Shown: positions 17,437-27,128, numbered from the stretch's first letter. The stretch is DNA of 64,000 nt from Mycolicibacterium moriokaense (GCF_003347205.1 NZ_QQBJ01000003.1:356660-420659), one strand, 5' to 3'. Notes: generated by a model not told the origin, from the letters alone. A program made the numbers and translations.

Positions 17437-18441
17437 ATGGACCGTCTCGCGGAATCGGTAGACCACCTTGCCGCGTCGACGGGCTTCTCGGGTGTCATAC
17501 GTCTTGACCATGGCGACGATTTTTCGTTTGCGTGCGCCTACGGTTCTGCGCACCGCGGGTATGGCATCCCCAACACCGTCGACACGCGTTTCGGCCTCGC
17601 GAGTGGCACCAAGGGCCTGACGGCGCTGACAGTGATGACGCTCGTCGAGAGAGGCGAGCTCGAGCTGGTCACCACCGCTCGATCGGTGCTGGGCGGCGAT
17701 CTGCCGCTGATCGACGACAAGGTCACCGTCGAGCATCTCCTGACTCACCGGTCGGGCATCGGCGACTACCTCAGCGAGGACTCCGTCGAGTCACCGACCG
17801 AGTACGCGATGTCGGTACCGGTCCACCTGCTGGCCAGCACCGAGGCCTACGGAATTGTGCTGGCTGGACACACGCAGGTGTCCGCACCGGGCGAGCGCTT
17901 CTCCTACAACAACAGCGGCTTCGTCGTGCTGGCGCTGATCGCCGAGCGCGTGAGCGGAATCCCCTTTCATGAGCTCGTGCGAGAACGCGTCTGCGAACCC
18001 GCCGGCATGCTGGACACGGCGTTCCTGCGCTCGGACGAGCCGGCCGGTCGTACCGCCCTCGGGTATCTCGGCGATAGCGGACTCCGGACCAACGTTCTCC
18101 ACCTCCCGGTGCTCGGCAGCGGTGATGGCGGGATCTACTCGACTGCGGCCGACGTTCATGCACTGTGGGTGGCGCTCATGTCGGGCTCGATCGTGTCCGG
18201 CGACTATGTCGCAGAGATGATGCGACCCCGCAGCGACGGTCCGCCGGACTCGATGCACTACGGCTTGGGCTTGTGGATTCACCCCACCAGCAGCGCCCTT
18301 GTGCTCGAGGGGTCCGATGCCGGTGTTTCTTTTCGGACACTTCACGACCCAGTCGCGCAGTTCACGTACACGGTCTTGTCGAACACCACCACAGGCGCGT
18401 GGCCGATCGTCCGACACATCGCGGAACAACTGGCCAACTGA
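17437..18441 (+). CDS. Beta-lactamase-related serine hydrolase
   Basis: A 334-residue protein of the class C beta-lactamase/esterase superfamily. The nucleophile motif SxxK is seen as GLASGTKGLTAL, and the second motif YxN as FSYNNSGFVVLAL. The stretch VEHLLTHRSGIGDYLSE is the typical HTSG-like segment. No signal peptide is apparent, so it probably acts in the cytoplasm as an esterase or peptidase rather than as a resistance enzyme. It starts 15 bases after the 111-residue gene, suggesting one operon. The substrate cannot be predicted. Confidence 0.85.
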   Translation: MDRLAESVDHLAASTGFSGVIRLDHGDDFSFACAYGSAHRGYGIPNTVDTRFGLASGTKGLTALTVMTLVERGELELVTTARSVLGGDLPLIDDKVTVEHLLTHRSGIGDYLSEDSVESPTEYAMSVPVHLLASTEAYGIVLAGHTQVSAPGERFSYNNSGFVVLALIAERVSGIPFHELVRERVCEPAGMLDTAFLRSDEPAGRTALGYLGDSGLRTNVLHLPVLGSGDGGIYSTAADVHALWVALMSGSIVSGDYVAEMMRPRSDGPPDSMHYGLGLWIHPTSSALVLEGSDAGVSFRTLHDPVAQFTYTVLSNTTTGAWPIVRHIAEQLAN

Positions 18442-18587
18442 GAAGCTTTCGCGTTGCTGACGGCGACGCCCTTGTAATAGCGCACGCCATCCGCAATAGT
18501 TAGCGCAGTTTAGTAACTGAATCGCGCAGTCTCAGCACCGTCTGAAGAGAAGCGATCGACCAGGGACGTGTGGGAGCCCAGATATAC

Positions 18588-21482
18588 ATGACGTCTTCCA
18601 CGGAGGCGACGCCCAACCGATCGAAGATCGCGCATGCCATTCGTCTGTTGTCGCTACCGATCGTGCTGCTGTGGTTGGCACTGACCGTGGTCACCAGCGT
18701 CTTCGTGCCGACGCTGGAGAAGGTCGGCGAGGCCCACTCGGTATCGGTAAACGCCCACAACGCGCCCGCGTTCCAGGCGATGCAACGGATCGGCTCGAAC
18801 TTCCAAGAGTTCGACTCCGACAGCAACGCGATGGTCATCCTGGAAGGCGACAAGCCACTCGGCGCCGACGCACACCACTACTACGACGAGCTGATCAAGA
18901 AATTTCAAGCCGATCGCGACCACGTCGAACACGTAGCGGACTTCTGGAGCGATCCGTTGACCGCCGTCGGCGCCCAGAGTGCGGACGGCAAAGCCGCGTA
19001 CGTCCAGATTTATCTGCGTGGCAACCTGGGTGAGACAAAGGCCAGCGAGTCGATCGCCGCTATCCGCGACATCATCGCCACAACCCCGGCACCTCAAGGG
19101 GTTAAGGCCTACGTCACCGGCAGCGCGGCGCTCAACTCCGACCAGTCCGCCGTCGGCAACAAGGGCGCGGCCAAAGCCACGGTCGCGTCGTTGGTCGTGA
19201 TCGCCGTGATGTTGTTGTTCGTCTACCGTGCGATCACCACTGTCATCCTCGTCCTGCTGATGGTGTTCGTCGAACTCGGCGCGGCACGCGGAATCGTCGC
19301 GTTCTTGGCCAACGCGGGCATAACGGGACTGTCGACTTTCGCGACGGGCTTGCTCACCCTGATCGCGATCGCCGCGGCCACCGACTACGCCATATTCCTG
19401 ATCGGCCGATATCAAGAGGCACGCGGCGCCGGTGAAGACAAAGAATCGGCCTACTACACGATGTTCCACGGGACCGCCCACGTGGTTCTGGGATCGGGCC
19501 TGACCATCGCAGGTGCGGTGCTGTGTCTGAAGTTCACGGAACTTCCGTGGTTTCAATCGATGGCCATTCCCTGTGCGGTCGGCGTCCTCGTCGCGGTGAT
19601 CGCGGCTCTGACGTTGGGGCCCGCTGTGATCGTGATCGGCGGTCGGTTCGGCCTGTTCGAGCCCAAGCGCGCAATCAGTTCCCGCGGTTGGCGTCGGGTC
19701 GGTGTGATGGTCGTGCGTTGGCCAGGCCCGGTTCTCGGCGCCACAATCGCGTTGTCGTTGGTCGGGCTGCTCGCCCTGCCCAGCTATCAGACCGACTATG
19801 ACGGACGCCGATTCGTACCCAAGGACACACCGGCCAACCTGGGCTATGCCGTCGCAGACCGTCATTTCAGCGGCTCTCGAATGAACCCCGAGCTGTTGAT
19901 GATCGAAACGGACCACGACCTGCGCAATTCGGCCGACTTCCTGGTGATCGACAAGGTCGCGAAAGCCATTCTCCATGTTCCCGGCATAGCTCGAGTGCAG
20001 GGGATCACCCGACCCGACGGGAAGCAGATCAAGCACACGACAATCCCCTTCATCGTCGGCATGCAGGGCACCACCAATGAGCTCAACCACGATTACAGCG
20101 AAGACCGGATGTCAGACCTTTTGGTCCAGGCCGACGAGATGCAGAACTCCATCGACACCACGCAAAAGATGATGAGCCTGACCGAGCAGATGTCGGCGAC
20201 AACGCATGCGATGGTGGAAAAGTTCAAGTCGACCGCCACCGACACGGAGGAATTACGGGATAACATCGCCGATTTCGACGACTTCCTGCGGCCGCTGCGC
20301 AACTACCTGTATTGGGAACCGCACTGCTACGACATCCCCGTATGTCACTCCGTCAGGGCCATTTTCGACACGCTCGACGGGACCGACAAGCTGACCGACG
20401 ACATCGAGCAATTGATTCCCGAGATGGAACACCTGGATGTCCTGCTGCCGCAGCTTTCGGCTCTCATGCAACCGCAGATCGACACGATGACGTCGATGAA
20501 GTCGATGACGCTCAAGCAATACGCGACGCAAAAAGGCTTGCTGGATCAGCAAGCGGCCCTGCAGGCGAACGGCACCGCCATGGGCGAGGCGTTCGACAAA
20601 TCGCTCAACGACGACACCTTCTACCTACCGCCAGAAGCGTTCAACAACAGCGACTTCAAGCGAGGTATGAAGAACTTCATCTCGCCGGACGGGAAGTCGG
20701 TGCGCTTCATCGTCGAGCATGAAGGAGATCCGGCGACCCCCGAAGGCATCTCCCGAATCGACGCGATCAAAGAAGCCGCATGGAACGCGATCAAGGGCAC
20801 TCCGCTGGAGGGCTCCCGCGTCTACGTGGGTGGAACGGCGGCCACATACAAAGACCTGCACGATGCTTCGAACAAGGACTTGATGATCGCCGCAACGGCG
20901 GCGGCCGCGCTGATCTTCATCGTCATGCTGCTCATCACCCGCAGTCTGGTGGCTGCCGCGGTGATCGTCGGCACCGTCATACTGTCGCTGGGCACGTCGT
21001 TCGGGCTCTCAGTGTTGTTGTGGCAGCACCTCCTTGGCCACCGGCTGCACTGGTTCGTCATCGTGATGACCGTCGTTCTCCTGTTGGCCGTGGGATCCGA
21101 CTACAACCTGTTGCTCGTATCGCGTTTCAAAGAAGAATGCGGACGCGGTCTCAAAACCGGGATCATCCGATCGATGGCCGGTTCGGGCTCGGTCGTGACG
21201 TCGGCCGGGATGGTCTTCGCCTTCACGATGGCATCCTTCGTAGTCGGCGACTTGCTCAGCACCGCGCAGATCGGCATCGCGATCGCGCTCGGTCTGCTGT
21301 TCGACACGTTGATCGTCCGGTCGTTCATGACACCGTCGATCGCTGCCCTGCTCGGGCGATGGTTCTGGTGGCCTCAGCGCGTCATCACACCGGCATCGCA
21401 ACGACGCCTTCGAGCCGCACTCGGCACATCGGAGGCTGGACAGCACCAAGGCCGCGCTCCGGCAACAGCAACAAACAAATAG
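18588..21482 (+). CDS. MmpL-family RND transporter
   Basis: About 964 residues from the ATG at 18588 ([13 protein letters not shown]); a GTG 18 bases earlier is an alternative. The layout is the MmpL pattern: one N-terminal membrane helix ([13 protein letters not shown]), a periplasmic porter domain, five helices, a second periplasmic domain rich in helices (about residues 480-710, with a Cys pair [11 protein letters not shown]), then five more helices. The proton-relay Asp-Tyr pairs appear as [13 protein letters not shown] and [13 protein letters not shown]. These proteins export lipids or siderophores across the inner membrane. No mmpS gene is adjacent and the cargo is unknown. Its stop codon lies inside the stem of the convergent ssrA terminator. 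Confidence 0.93.
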   Translation: MTSSTEATPNRSKIAHAIRLLSLPIVLLWLALTVVTSVFVPTLEKVGEAHSVSVNAHNAPAFQAMQRIGSNFQEFDSDSNAMVILEGDKPLGADAHHYYDELIKKFQADRDHVEHVADFWSDPLTAVGAQSADGKAAYVQIYLRGNLGETKASESIAAIRDIIATTPAPQGVKAYVTGSAALNSDQSAVGNKGAAKATVASLVVIAVMLLFVYRAITTVILVLLMVFVELGAARGIVAFLANAGITGLSTFATGLLTLIAIAAATDYAIFLIGRYQEARGAGEDKESAYYTMFHGTAHVVLGSGLTIAGAVLCLKFTELPWFQSMAIPCAVGVLVAVIAALTLGPAVIVIGGRFGLFEPKRAISSRGWRRVGVMVVRWPGPVLGATIALSLVGLLALPSYQTDYDGRRFVPKDTPANLGYAVADRHFSGSRMNPELLMIETDHDLRNSADFLVIDKVAKAILHVPGIARVQGITRPDGKQIKHTTIPFIVGMQGTTNELNHDYSEDRMSDLLVQADEMQNSIDTTQKMMSLTEQMSATTHAMVEKFKSTATDTEELRDNIADFDDFLRPLRNYLYWEPHCYDIPVCHSVRAIFDTLDGTDKLTDDIEQLIPEMEHLDVLLPQLSALMQPQIDTMTSMKSMTLKQYATQKGLLDQQAALQANGTAMGEAFDKSLNDDTFYLPPEAFNNSDFKRGMKNFISPDGKSVRFIVEHEGDPATPEGISRIDAIKEAAWNAIKGTPLEGSRVYVGGTAATYKDLHDASNKDLMIAATAAAALIFIVMLLITRSLVAAAVIVGTVILSLGTSFGLSVLLWQHLLGHRLHWFVIVMTVVLLLAVGSDYNLLLVSRFKEECGRGLKTGIIRSMAGSGSVVTSAGMVFAFTMASFVVGDLLSTAQIGIAIALGLLFDTLIVRSFMTPSIAALLGRWFWWPQRVITPASQRRLRAALGTSEAGQHQGRAPATATNK

Positions 21483-21508
21483 GACCGCTGATCTCTCAGC
21501 GGTCCTAT
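21479..21508 (-). terminator. Rho-independent terminator of ssrA
   Basis: A 13-bp perfect stem (AGGACCGCTGA plus two A/T pairs) with a four-base loop. Read on the minus strand it is followed by a U-rich tract (TTTGTTTGTTG). It ends the tmRNA transcript. The stem includes the mmpL stop codon at 21480-21482, and the T-tract is the complement of the last mmpL codons. Confidence 0.88.
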
Positions 21509-21512
21509 CGGC

Positions 21513-21879
21513 GGTGGAGCTGCCGGGAATCGAACCCGGGTCCTACGGCATGTCCTCGAGGCTTCTCCGTGCGCAGTTCGCTATGTCTCTACTCGGATCT
21601 CCTGATCACGCGAACAAGTCAGGATGACGATCCCAGTCGCTGTGTGTGTCCCGATGAGTCCCGCGACCGAACTCATCGGTTGAGCCCTCTAGCTGATGCC
21701 AGGGTCCGGGCCGAGGGCGGTCCCGGTCTGACAGACCAGCAGTCGCTTAGGCAGCGAGTGCGTAGTCGCGCTGATTGGAATCGGCGCTTAATTGGTTGCA
21801 ACGACGCTTACGGTGGTCTCTTGCCTGCACCGGCACGCTTCCCTTGATTCGATGCGCGAAGTCGAAACCGTTCAGCCCC
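21513..21879 (-). ncRNA. ssrA: tmRNA (transfer-messenger RNA)
   Basis: Read on the minus strand the gene starts GGGGCTGAACGGTTTCGACT and ends with a tRNA-like T-arm (GGGTTCGATTCCCGGC) and AGCTCCACC, about 367 bases. The 5' GGGGCT pairs with the 3' AGCTCC to form the acceptor stem; the terminal CCA is not fully encoded. The mRNA-like part encodes the proteolysis tag ADSNQRDYALAA followed by TAA (complement of about 21759-21797), one residue different from the M. tuberculosis tag as I remember it (ADSHQRDYALAA). tmRNA with SmpB rescues stalled ribosomes and marks the product for degradation. smpB is 7 kb away on the same strand. Confidence 0.97.
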
Positions 21880-21886
21880 TCGCACA

Positions 21887-21918
21887 CCTGCCGACCTTCG
21901 GCAGGACAACCAAGTTTA
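21887..21918 (-). promoter_or_regulatory. Possible ssrA -10 element and leader hairpin
   Basis: On the minus strand TAAACT (21913-21918) fits the mycobacterial -10 pattern TANNNT and lies about 33 bases before the mature 5' end. Between them is a 7-bp perfect hairpin (CCTGCCG, loop of five, CGGCAGG at 21887-21905), which would be in the precursor leader removed by RNase P. No convincing -35 is seen. Confidence 0.35.
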
Positions 21919-21919
21919 C

Positions 21920-22811
21920 CGTCCGACTCAACAAGGGCCAGGGATTAAATAGTCCCGTCTCCTGCGCCCGGGCCATCGGTGGCAGCGCGCCGTGCGCTCG
22001 CTGAGCCTCCGGTTCCGCACGCACGGGGTCCACAAGTGCGGTTGGTTTCACGTCAACGTTGCCAATTGCGGGCGTGAGCGCGGCCGCAGTTGCCTCATTA
22101 CAGATCGGTGAATTGGTCGCTGCCGATCGACGCGCAAACGGGTCCCCTGCCTGCGACGGCCTCGGCGCGCCCCGGAATTTTCCGCGAAGCCCGGCACTAA
22201 GCGCACAGGTCGCCAGCAAACGCGAAGTCGGCGATTTTACGAGCCGACGAGGGCCGGCTGCGACGAACCGCGGGCTCGACCCGACCGGATGTGACCATCT
22301 GCTGATGGCAGCCAAATAATTGCCATAATCACGTCAGCCAATCACTTTTGCTCACCTGTGCCGTCTGTCGATCCGCTGGGAGGGTGGCTAATTTTGACTC
22401 GCACGTCGATTCGCCGCCGGGTGTTAGTGCTGCTCAATTGCTATTTATCCACACCTTCCGCAATCCGAAAGAGCTGTGCTAGTTTCACGCCGTGACGAAG
22501 CAGCTCCGCGACTCAGCGGGATCTTTAGCAAGTATCAGATTTGTTGCCATATTCGCGTCTATCGGTTCAGTCCGAGAACGCGGAGTCGATCAGACACCTC
22601 TGCCAAGATCCAGCGGTCGCCTGAGGTCGCGTCATTGCTTTCACGTCCAGGGAAGGGATTCGAGATGTGCAGATTGGCCGAAAGGCATCCAACTCGCGGC
22701 CGTGCTGTGTTTCGAATCCCCACTCCGTCAGCACAGGACACCGGCCAATAGCCGGCATTTATCGGCCGGACAAAGGTTCGGCTCATCACGCCAGATTGAA
22801 GGGAACTGAAT
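21920..22811. other. Intergenic region, AT-richer than its surroundings
   Basis: This roughly 890-bp stretch lies between ssrA and the secreted KPD-repeat gene. I see no convincing protein gene: the open frames have no family resemblance and no signal sequences. The part at about 22300-22500 is visibly AT-richer (for example GCCAAATAATTGCCATAATC) and probably holds promoter elements. It contains one consensus DnaA box at 22445-22453. The long stretch from 22480 to the start codon at 22812 would be an unusually long 5' leader if transcription starts near the AT-rich part. Confidence 0.5.
22445..22453 (+). promoter_or_regulatory. Single consensus DnaA box
   Basis: TTATCCACA is a perfect match to the DnaA-binding consensus, in an AT-rich intergenic stretch. 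No cluster of further boxes was seen nearby, so it is not an origin. It may be a DnaA regulatory site or chance. Confidence 0.4.
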
Positions 22812-23921
22812 ATGGGCGACCGCTCCGCTCGTGCCGGTGATGACACCAAGCGCCGTCAAGGGCGCCACCGCGCCCCGACGAATCCGCCCGGTATCTACCG
22901 CGCCGCCGGCCCCGTTCTCGCCCTGCCCCTCCTTGCGGGTGTCGTCGCCGCTTCGCAGGGCCAGGCGCACGCGGGCGGCGGGTCAGACGGCCACCCGAAG
23001 GGTCCCGAGCACAGTGCCACCGGAGCAGACGGCCCGTTCGGCGTCGTCGGCGTCAAACTAACCGCCACCCCAGGGCACGAGGCAGGCAAACCGGACCACG
23101 ACGGCCTCGTCGGCCCATGGGCGTCGCTGACCGTCCTCGATATCAACCGGTGGTCGGCCGGGGTGCCGAAGATCGGCGGCACGGCGGGCAGCACCGTTTC
23201 GAAATCGCGGCTTGGCGTGAGTCCCTCGGGCGGCGGCGCAGGAACCGATGTGCGCCTCACCCCCGATGTGCAGGTCGGCCCCGCGAACTTCGGCCTGGAC
23301 CTGATCAAGGGCGCCAACGTATCGGTCACCTCAGGGCAGGGCCAACCCGAAGACTGCGACTTCATCGGCCCACAGGCGTCGATGAGCGTCGTCGACATCG
23401 ACAAGTGGTCGGTCGGTGTACCCGGCGTCGTGCAGTGGGACGGCGCGATGGGCTGGGCAGCCAATACAACTGTCAGCCCCTCCGCCATCAATGTCGGAGG
23501 GGGCGTCATCGTCAAACAGTCTTTGAAGATCGGACCGACCACCGTCGGTATCGACCTCCATCCGACGAAGAACATCAGCATCCCGCTGCCGGGAAGCCCA
23601 ACCCCGGACGAACCGTGCGACTGCGGTGACAAACCAGACAAGCCGGACAAGCCCGACCACCACGGCGACAAGCATGGCGACAAGCCAGACAAACCCGGAA
23701 AGCCGGACAAGCCAGGTCGTGGCGACAACACCGCCACCGCGGGCAACAAACCCGACAAGGGCGACAAGCCGGACAAGGACCGCGACGAGGCCAGGCCTGC
23801 CGGCAACCACAAGAACAAGGATGACGGCGACAAGGACGGCCGGCACCAAACCGGCCACAGCGACACCGACCCGTCGAGCGGCGGTCGCCATCGCGCTCCC
23901 GACGGCGGCGAAGGTGACTGA
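22812..23921 (+). CDS. Exported protein with duplicated beta domain and Lys/Pro/Asp-Gly repeat tail
   Basis: A 369-residue protein preceded by GAAGGGAA. An unusually long basic n-region is followed by a hydrophobic core (AGPVLALPLLAGVVAASQG) and an AHA cleavage-like site near residue 54. The mature part has two related segments of about 75 residues: VGPWASLTVLDINRWSAGVP and later IGPQASMSVVDIDKWSVGVP, each followed by a VGPxxxGxDL-like stretch (VGPANFGLDL, IGPTTVGIDL). From about residue 270 it is low-complexity: KPDKPDKPD, GDKHGDKPDKPGKPDKPG, ending in a charged tail. It is probably wall- or surface-associated. No known family is recognised. Confidence 0.7.
   Translation: MGDRSARAGDDTKRRQGRHRAPTNPPGIYRAAGPVLALPLLAGVVAASQGQAHAGGGSDGHPKGPEHSATGADGPFGVVGVKLTATPGHEAGKPDHDGLVGPWASLTVLDINRWSAGVPKIGGTAGSTVSKSRLGVSPSGGGAGTDVRLTPDVQVGPANFGLDLIKGANVSVTSGQGQPEDCDFIGPQASMSVVDIDKWSVGVPGVVQWDGAMGWAANTTVSPSAINVGGGVIVKQSLKIGPTTVGIDLHPTKNISIPLPGSPTPDEPCDCGDKPDKPDKPDHHGDKHGDKPDKPGKPDKPGRGDNTATAGNKPDKGDKPDKDRDEARPAGNHKNKDDGDKDGRHQTGHSDTDPSSGGRHRAPDGGEGD
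23629..23780 (+). repeat. Imperfect coding repeat (KPD/GDK units)
   Basis: Within the secreted protein gene, short imperfect units encoding Lys-Pro-Asp, Gly-Asp-Lys and Pro-Gly-Lys recur (AAGCCGGACAAGCC and variants). Such tracts can change length by replication slippage. Confidence 0.7.
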
Positions 23922-23971
23922 CCAGCCAGCCGAAACCGCCTGAGCGACTGAGGAATAGAGTCCGGGCCCGG

Positions 23972-24814
23972 CTATATCACGAAGTTCAGGTGCTCGACGA
24001 TCCGCCTGCCCACCGCCTCGTCTCCGTCGTAGGTGACAGCGGTGTGATCGACGGGCACGCGTCCGCCTGCAAGCCGGGTGAACAGAAGGCCATCGAGGTT
24101 GACGGTCGCCGTCGGCTCCGCGTCGCCGAAGTTGTCGACCACCGTCGCGCGCCCGCCGACCGCGACGTTGATCGTGCGTGCCAGCGGGCCGGTCAACTCG
24201 ATCCGCACCCGCGACCCGTCGGGGGCGCCGCCGAGCTTGCCGACGACAAAGCCCATGCCGGCGGCGACTTCGTCGAGCGCCAAGCGGGAATCCGGCCCTG
24301 TGAATGCGGCGTCACCCGCGGCCTCATCTGCGGCGTCGCGGATGTCGTGCTCATGCATCCAGCAGTCGAACGTGCGCACGCGCATGAAACGGCCGTAGCT
24401 GTCCGGCCCGGCCGGTGTGGCCGTGACCTCATCCCACTGCGCCTCCCCCATCGCCGTCAACGCGTCGCGGCGCTCGGCGGTCGTCGTCCGGAAGCGCTCC
24501 AGCAAGTCCGCGTGAGACAGGCCCCGCAGCTTGCGCACCCACCGCTCGTTGAGGATGCCGATGTCGTTGCGCACGTGCTCGAGCGCGGAGACGTCGATGT
24601 CCGCGTCCGGCATGTCGGCGCCCTGCATCATCGCCTCGCTGCCGACCATGTGCGCGACGACGTCGTGCACCGTCCAGCCGGGCAGCGACGTCGGCAGCTC
24701 CCATTGCGAATCAGACAGCTGCCCGACCACCCCGTCGATCGCATCCCAACTGGCGAAGAGGCCGCTGAGCACATCGGGTTTGGGCAGCCGTGTCACCGGA
24801 CGCGAAGAAGTCAC
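23972..24814 (-). CDS. Maleylpyruvate-isomerase-family (mycothiol-dependent type) protein
   Basis: About 280 residues from a GTG at 24814 (VTSSRPVTRLPKPDV); the open frame continues upstream but overlaps the preceding gene. The N-terminal half is a DinB/MDMPI-like helical bundle: LPTSLPGWTVHDVVAHMVGSE contains the first metal His (VVAHM), and CWMHEHDIRDA supplies the HxxD-like second ligand cluster. Family members use mycothiol for isomerisation or other thiol chemistry, or have unknown functions. It starts 13 bases after the GGDEF-EAL gene on the same strand, so the two are probably co-transcribed. No link between their functions is evident. Confidence 0.8.
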   Translation of the reverse strand: MTSSRPVTRLPKPDVLSGLFASWDAIDGVVGQLSDSQWELPTSLPGWTVHDVVAHMVGSEAMMQGADMPDADIDVSALEHVRNDIGILNERWVRKLRGLSHADLLERFRTTTAERRDALTAMGEAQWDEVTATPAGPDSYGRFMRVRTFDCWMHEHDIRDAADEAAGDAAFTGPDSRLALDEVAAGMGFVVGKLGGAPDGSRVRIELTGPLARTINVAVGGRATVVDNFGDAEPTATVNLDGLLFTRLAGGRVPVDHTAVTYDGDEAVGRRIVEHLNFVI

Positions 24815-24827
24815 CGCACGAACGTAA

Positions 24828-27128
24828 TCAACATGACTTTGGCGCACCGCCCATTTCGCGGACACCGGTCGCCAACGCGATCTCGCTGATCGGAGTGGCG
24901 CGGCCGAACAAGTGGCCCTGCGCCAACCGGCATCCGGCGGTGAACACCGTGTCGGCCTGCGTCGTCGACTCGATGCCCTCGGCGATGACATCGATGCCCA
25001 GCGAGTCGCACAGTCGCACCACCGAGCGGTACAGCGTCTCGATCCGATCAGGCTCGGGACCCACCGCCAGACCGCGGTCGAGCTTGATGATCTGCACGGG
25101 CATCGCGTGCAGGTACGTCAGTGAGCTGTAGCCCGCCCCGAAATCGTCCAGTGCAACCCTGATGCCCATCTCGTTGAGCCGCGCGATCTGCGCAGCGGCG
25201 TCGGCGAGATCCACGACGGGCACGGTCTCGGTGATCTCCAGTACGAGTTGGTTCGGCGTGAGCCCGCAGCGCTCCAGGGTCCGAAGAACCTGTTGTTCGA
25301 ACTCCAGCGAGCCCAGGCGGGCAGCGCCGATGTTGACGTGCAGATCGAGATCGATTCCTGCGGAGTCCAACTCGGTGCACGCGAGATCGAGCACCATGGC
25401 ATCCAGCGCCGCGCCCAGCCCTGCGGCCTCGGCGGCGGCCACGAACGCGTCCGGTTGGATGTCGGCTCCGTTGGGTGCTGTCCACCGCGCCAGCGCCTCC
25501 ACCGCGACCGGTGCGGCGTCGGAAAGCCGCACCACCGGTTGATACGCCAGGCTGAAGCCCTCGGGGATGCCGCCCTTGGCCTGCCGCAGCACGGTCGGGA
25601 AGTCGGTCGACACCCCCAGCGACGGGCGGTAGATCACCGCGGTGTCCTTGCCCACCCGCTTACCGGCGTACATCGAGACGTCGGCCTGCCTGAGCAGATC
25701 GTCGGACGTGGGCGTCGGCTCGCCGGCATTCGGGCGCACCAACCCCATGCTGGCGCGCACCCGCATCGAGGATCCGTGAATGGCGAACGGGTCGCGAAGG
25801 GCGACCCGAATCCGATCCGCGACCACTTCCGGTGGCTGGCGCTCGCCGTCGATCAGGATCGCGAACTCGTCGCCGCCGATCCGGGCCAGCGTGTCGGCTT
25901 CGCCGATGCAGCGCTGCAAGCGCTCGCCGACCGCGCGCAACAACTCGTCGCCACCGGCATGGCCAAACCGGTCGTTGACCTCTTTGAAGTCGTCGAGGTC
26001 GACGAAGATCAACACGAACGGGCCCTTGCCGATCGCCCCGTCGAGTCGTTCTGCGAACAACAGCCGGTTGGGCAGTCCGGTCAACGAATCGTGATTCACC
26101 TGATGTGCCAGGCGCCGCTGCGTCTCGTAGAGGCGCTGCGTCAGCAGCCGCTGCGCACGCATCGCCATGATCCCTCGCACGGTGACCAGCGAAATGATCA
26201 CTGCCGCAGCGCACAACTCGATCACGGTGAGCCGTCGACCCGCCGACAGGTGCAGCACATAGAGCCACGAGATACCGAGAAATCCGAGGTACGGCAGAGC
26301 CAGCTGCACCCAGTCCAACACTCCCCTGCGACGGGCTCGCGACGCGGACGGCCGCCGGTCCACCAACGCAAAAGCGATCAGCAGGGGGCCGAGAGCGAAT
26401 CCGATGGTCGCCCACGCTTCGAAGCGCTGCCAGCCGACGGTATACAGGTACGCCACCATCCGGTCCGACGACGAGATGATCACGATCCCGCAGGCGAACA
26501 AGAGGTAGTTCACCCGATACCGCCGGTTCGGCGGGTAGGTGATCGCGGTCAGCATTGTCGTCACCACGACGACGAGCTCCAGTAACGAGTACGCGACCAG
26601 CACGGCGGTGTGGTCCGACCGCGGCAGCACCGCGCCGGTGCGGTCGCCGAACCCGGCCAGGTAGACGAAGATCGCGAACGCCATCGCCGCGACCGCGCCG
26701 TCGAGCGCGGTGACGATGCGCGAGATCCGGATCGGGCCGTCCCGCTGATCGACCATCGGGCCGTCGGTGCGCGCCAGCAGGAAGGCGATCACCAGGGTCA
26801 GCAGCGGCGGTACGAAGTACGCGGTGACGGCCAGCGGAGGCGCCGTGTCGACACCGGTCGTCGCGCGACTCAGGAAATAGAGGACCTCGCCGATCAGCCA
26901 ACTCGAGATGGCCGCGACGATCAACAACCGCCAGGCCCTGGCCAGGCCGCTGGTTCGGCGCGCGACGACGACGCCGTACCCGATCGCCGCGACGCCGATC
27001 GCGGCCTGCACCACCGTTTCCAGCACCTTCGCGGTGTCATGGCCCCACAGCGACAGCGCGTTCAAGCACAGGAAAGCGAACACAGCGGCAAACAAGCCGA
27101 CGCGAACCCGGCTGCCGGAGACCTTCAC
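24828..27128 (-). CDS. Membrane-bound GGDEF-EAL cyclic-di-GMP enzyme
   Basis: About 766 residues from a GTG at 27128, preceded by GGAAGAGG. The first 330 residues contain about eight to ten hydrophobic helices (FAAVFAFLCLNALSLWG, LAVTAYFVPPLLTLVIAFLLA and others). A GGDEF domain follows with intact ARIGGDEFAIL; the inhibitory RxxD site is GEAD, so the I-site Arg is missing. The C-terminal EAL domain has AVEALARW, VLEITET, LDDFGAGYSSLTYL, KLDRG and IAEGIES, so the phosphodiesterase residues look complete. Both synthesis and hydrolysis of c-di-GMP are possible. It is divergent from the GAP-family gene. Confidence 0.93.
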   Translation of the reverse strand: MKVSGSRVRVGLFAAVFAFLCLNALSLWGHDTAKVLETVVQAAIGVAAIGYGVVVARRTSGLARAWRLLIVAAISSWLIGEVLYFLSRATTGVDTAPPLAVTAYFVPPLLTLVIAFLLARTDGPMVDQRDGPIRISRIVTALDGAVAAMAFAIFVYLAGFGDRTGAVLPRSDHTAVLVAYSLLELVVVVTTMLTAITYPPNRRYRVNYLLFACGIVIISSSDRMVAYLYTVGWQRFEAWATIGFALGPLLIAFALVDRRPSASRARRRGVLDWVQLALPYLGFLGISWLYVLHLSAGRRLTVIELCAAAVIISLVTVRGIMAMRAQRLLTQRLYETQRRLAHQVNHDSLTGLPNRLLFAERLDGAIGKGPFVLIFVDLDDFKEVNDRFGHAGGDELLRAVGERLQRCIGEADTLARIGGDEFAILIDGERQPPEVVADRIRVALRDPFAIHGSSMRVRASMGLVRPNAGEPTPTSDDLLRQADVSMYAGKRVGKDTAVIYRPSLGVSTDFPTVLRQAKGGIPEGFSLAYQPVVRLSDAAPVAVEALARWTAPNGADIQPDAFVAAAEAAGLGAALDAMVLDLACTELDSAGIDLDLHVNIGAARLGSLEFEQQVLRTLERCGLTPNQLVLEITETVPVVDLADAAAQIARLNEMGIRVALDDFGAGYSSLTYLHAMPVQIIKLDRGLAVGPEPDRIETLYRSVVRLCDSLGIDVIAEGIESTTQADTVFTAGCRLAQGHLFGRATPISEIALATGVREMGGAPKSC

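Noticed and set aside
21872-22315. Minus-strand 147-codon frame upstream of ssrA
   Set aside because: It runs into the tmRNA 5' end, has no ribosome-binding site and no recognisable features.
22445-22453. Replication origin
   Set aside because: Only one DnaA box, and no dnaA, dnaN or rpmH nearby.
22690-22730. tRNA T-arm-like TTCGAATCCCC
   Set aside because: The flanking bases do not form the five-pair T-stem and there is no acceptor or anticodon stem.
23629-23780. CRISPR array
   Set aside because: The repeats are short, imperfect, without unique spacers, and lie in frame within a protein gene.
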